From JBECKQ01 sp040235375 (lineage in GTDB: Bacteria; Planctomycetota; Phycisphaerae; UBA1845): a stretch of 6,588 bases of DNA. Location of the stretch: positions 1 to 6,588 of the forward strand of contig JBECKQ010000441.1 of assembly GCA_040235375.1 (NCBI GenBank). Reading direction: 5' to 3'. Shown in pieces: positions 5,451 to 6,588 of this stretch. Made by a program: the position numbers and the translations under genes. The notes below the pieces were generated by a model. It was not told the DNA's origin. It ran no database searches and was given only the letters and a program-made list of their open reading frames with translations. Position 1 is the first letter of the stretch, and every line of letters starts with the position of its first letter.

Positions 5451-5481
5451 AATTACGCCGAGCGTCGTCACTGCGAGGGTC

Positions 5482-6588
5482 TCAATCGTTGGTGGCTACT
5501 TCAGAACGAGATTCAAGCTGATCGAGCAGGGCTTTCGCCTCGGTGAGCTTGGCCCGGGCTTCGGCGACGCGGTCGCGCCCGGGTGAGACCATGTCTTGGT
5601 TCGCGGTTGGTTGATCGTCGCACGCCAGCGACCAGAGTTCGGTTGCTCTGCGGAGCAGTTCAATGCGCCGCTGTCCGGTCGCGCTGTCTGAGGCCAGTTC
5701 GTACGCCTCGCCCGCATCGAGAATCGCCGACAGGTAGTCATCGCGGAACGCGCCGTTGCTCGGATCGCGAGCGACCAGTGCTTGCCCGGCGCGGAGGGCT
5801 TCGTCAACCAGTTCGGCCAGGTTGTCGGTATGCCCCAGGCGAGCCGAGAGCAAGGCGTACCGGGCGGTCGTGCTCACCAGGTCACGCGCAAAACGCGCGT
5901 CGTTCGGCCACCGATGAACCTTCATCTGCGAGATCTCGAGTGCGCGCCCGATGTGCTCCAGCGCCTCCTCGTTTCGGCCGAGGTTCTCGAGAGCGTTGCT
6001 CAAGATTGCATGGCAGACCGAAAGTTCATGCACAGCCCACTTTGAGTCTGTTTCGATGTTGATTCCGCTCGCAATAACGGGCAGTGCGCTGGCTTCATAG
6101 CGTTTCAACTGCGACTCGTAGTCGCCCAGAGCGCCGTACACGTGCCCGATCCGGAAGTTGAGCAGATCGAGTCCCCAATCTCGAGTCGCCGGATCCTCGT
6201 CCGCCGACTCGACATCGTCCCTATCCCGCGGATACGAATCCATGTACTCCTCGCAGAACGCCTCGAGCGTTAGATAGGTCTCCAGGGCCTGCCGCGGATC
6301 GCCGGTGAGGCTCTGCGAAGCTGCGATGGAGTCCTCAATGTCGTAGTACATGTTGAAGTACGTGCGCACATCCGGGTAGTTCTTCGGGAGCGTGGCGAAC
6401 AGTGCACGTGCGCGCAGCGCTGATTGCAGGCTCAGGCGGAAATCACCGGCAGTGTTCGCAGCGAAGTAGCTGCCTTGCGCTGCGGCCCGGCGGATCAGCA
6501 TGCGCACGGTCAGCAGGCGGAGCGCCGGCGAATCGGACGCGTCGACCGAGAGGTCGTCGAGAAACTTCGACGTCGCCCGCGTCATTGC
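5482..6588 (-). CDS. TPR-repeat protein, probable C-terminal part of a planctomycete-type Ser/Thr protein kinase (partial)
   Basis: The frame is open to the window edge and ends at TGA (5482-5484), giving at least 368 residues. The Met codon at 6583-6585 is only three bases from the edge and need not be the true start. The sequence is almost wholly helical. TPR-like units are visible at about residues 140-172 (LLNFRIGHVYGALGDYESQLKRYEAS), 188-221 (LSVCHAILSNALENLGRNEEALEHIGRALEI) and 240-275, and a coiled-coil-like C-terminus lies at 338-360 (numbered from that Met). The opening TRATSKFLDDLSVDASDSPALRLLTVRML resembles the TRATLV...YLDSLA..A..D..L segment that joins the kinase/transmembrane part to the TPR tail in many planctomycete Pkn-type kinases. 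The kinase domain itself would lie outside the window, so that assignment is an inference. The TPR part would mediate protein-protein contacts, typically outside the membrane. Confidence 0.75.
   Translation of the reverse strand, partial: AMTRATSKFLDDLSVDASDSPALRLLTVRMLIRRAAAQGSYFAANTAGDFRLSLQSALRARALFATLPKNYPDVRTYFNMYYDIEDSIAASQSLTGDPRQALETYLTLEAFCEEYMDSYPRDRDDVESADEDPATRDWGLDLLNFRIGHVYGALGDYESQLKRYEASALPVIASGINIETDSKWAVHELSVCHAILSNALENLGRNEEALEHIGRALEISQMKVHRWPNDARFARDLVSTTARYALLSARLGHTDNLAELVDEALRAGQALVARDPSNGAFRDDYLSAILDAGEAYELASDSATGQRRIELLRRATELWSLACDDQPTANQDMVSPGRDRVAEARAKLTEAKALLDQLESRSEVATND

Larger units (their letters stand above)
4378..5481. other. 1.1-kb stretch without a confident gene; probable eroded sequence
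   Basis: Many short overlapping frames exist on both strands, none with recognisable domains, convincing ribosome binding sites or strong codon bias. Two local patches look protein-like. One is the minus-strand frame 4374-4730. The other is around 4870-4990, where one plus frame reads SPDDFEFLLDALRLTDG and the opposite strand reads ESRLLLKDRCSETIREAQ. Neither can be extended into a normal gene. I found no SNF2 helicase motifs (Walker A, DEAH) that would continue the truncated gene before it. A tRNA-like fragment lies at 5188-5227 and an inverted repeat at 5422-5450. Confidence 0.5.

Noticed and set aside
5183..5586. Plus-strand frames across 5183-5586
   Set aside because: They overlap the tRNA-like fragment and the end of the TPR gene and have no recognisable domain or coding-like composition.
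1..6588. CRISPR array, insertion sequence or transposase/integrase gene
   Set aside because: No regularly spaced repeats were seen, and no transposase or recombinase motifs in any frame.

Overview
The window is GC-rich, densely packed bacterial DNA. Three things suggest a planctomycete or a relative: a tetratricopeptide tail of the type that ends many planctomycete Ser/Thr kinases, a SWIM-finger/SNF2-type protein, and an encapsulated-ferritin operon. There is no rRNA or other firm taxonomic marker, so the assignment is an inference.

Layout. Positions 1-442 hold no convincing gene but contain several inverted repeats, the strongest a 10-bp GC-rich hairpin in the presumed leader of the next gene. 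Positions 443-901 (+) encode a four-helix small-multidrug-resistance-like membrane protein that lacks the family's proton-coupling glutamate. A perfect 16-bp palindrome spans its stop codon. It is followed by a very good sigma70-type promoter (TTGACA, 16 bp, TATAAG). This promoter drives the best-defined unit of the window: an encapsulated ferritin-like protein (EncFtn, 1019-1393) and, 3 bp later, a family 1 encapsulin shell protein (1397-2209). A hairpin terminator at 2245-2277 closes the operon. On the minus strand, converging on it, lies a DUF1697 protein (2289-2876).

A 382-bp divergent intergenic region follows, with one perfect inverted repeat. Next is a 372-residue plus-strand protein with two zinc-finger-like Cys/His clusters. 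It matches the N-terminal half of SWIM/SNF2 helicases and breaks off just before the expected Walker A motif. Positions 4378-5481 look like eroded sequence: no confident gene, one doubtful small minus-strand frame, and a fragment resembling the 5' half of a tRNA-Thr(UGU). The window ends inside a minus-strand TPR protein (5482 to beyond 6588), probably the C-terminal part of a Ser/Thr kinase.

How the genes work together. EncFtn oxidises Fe(II) and the encapsulin shell encloses it, so the two should form an iron-storing nanocompartment controlled as one transcript. The other genes show no clear functional link to it. The most notable points are the shell and cargo sequence differences (Met at the flavin-stacking Trp position, an atypical loading peptide), the promoter/palindrome arrangement, and the truncated helicase beside a tRNA-like fragment.
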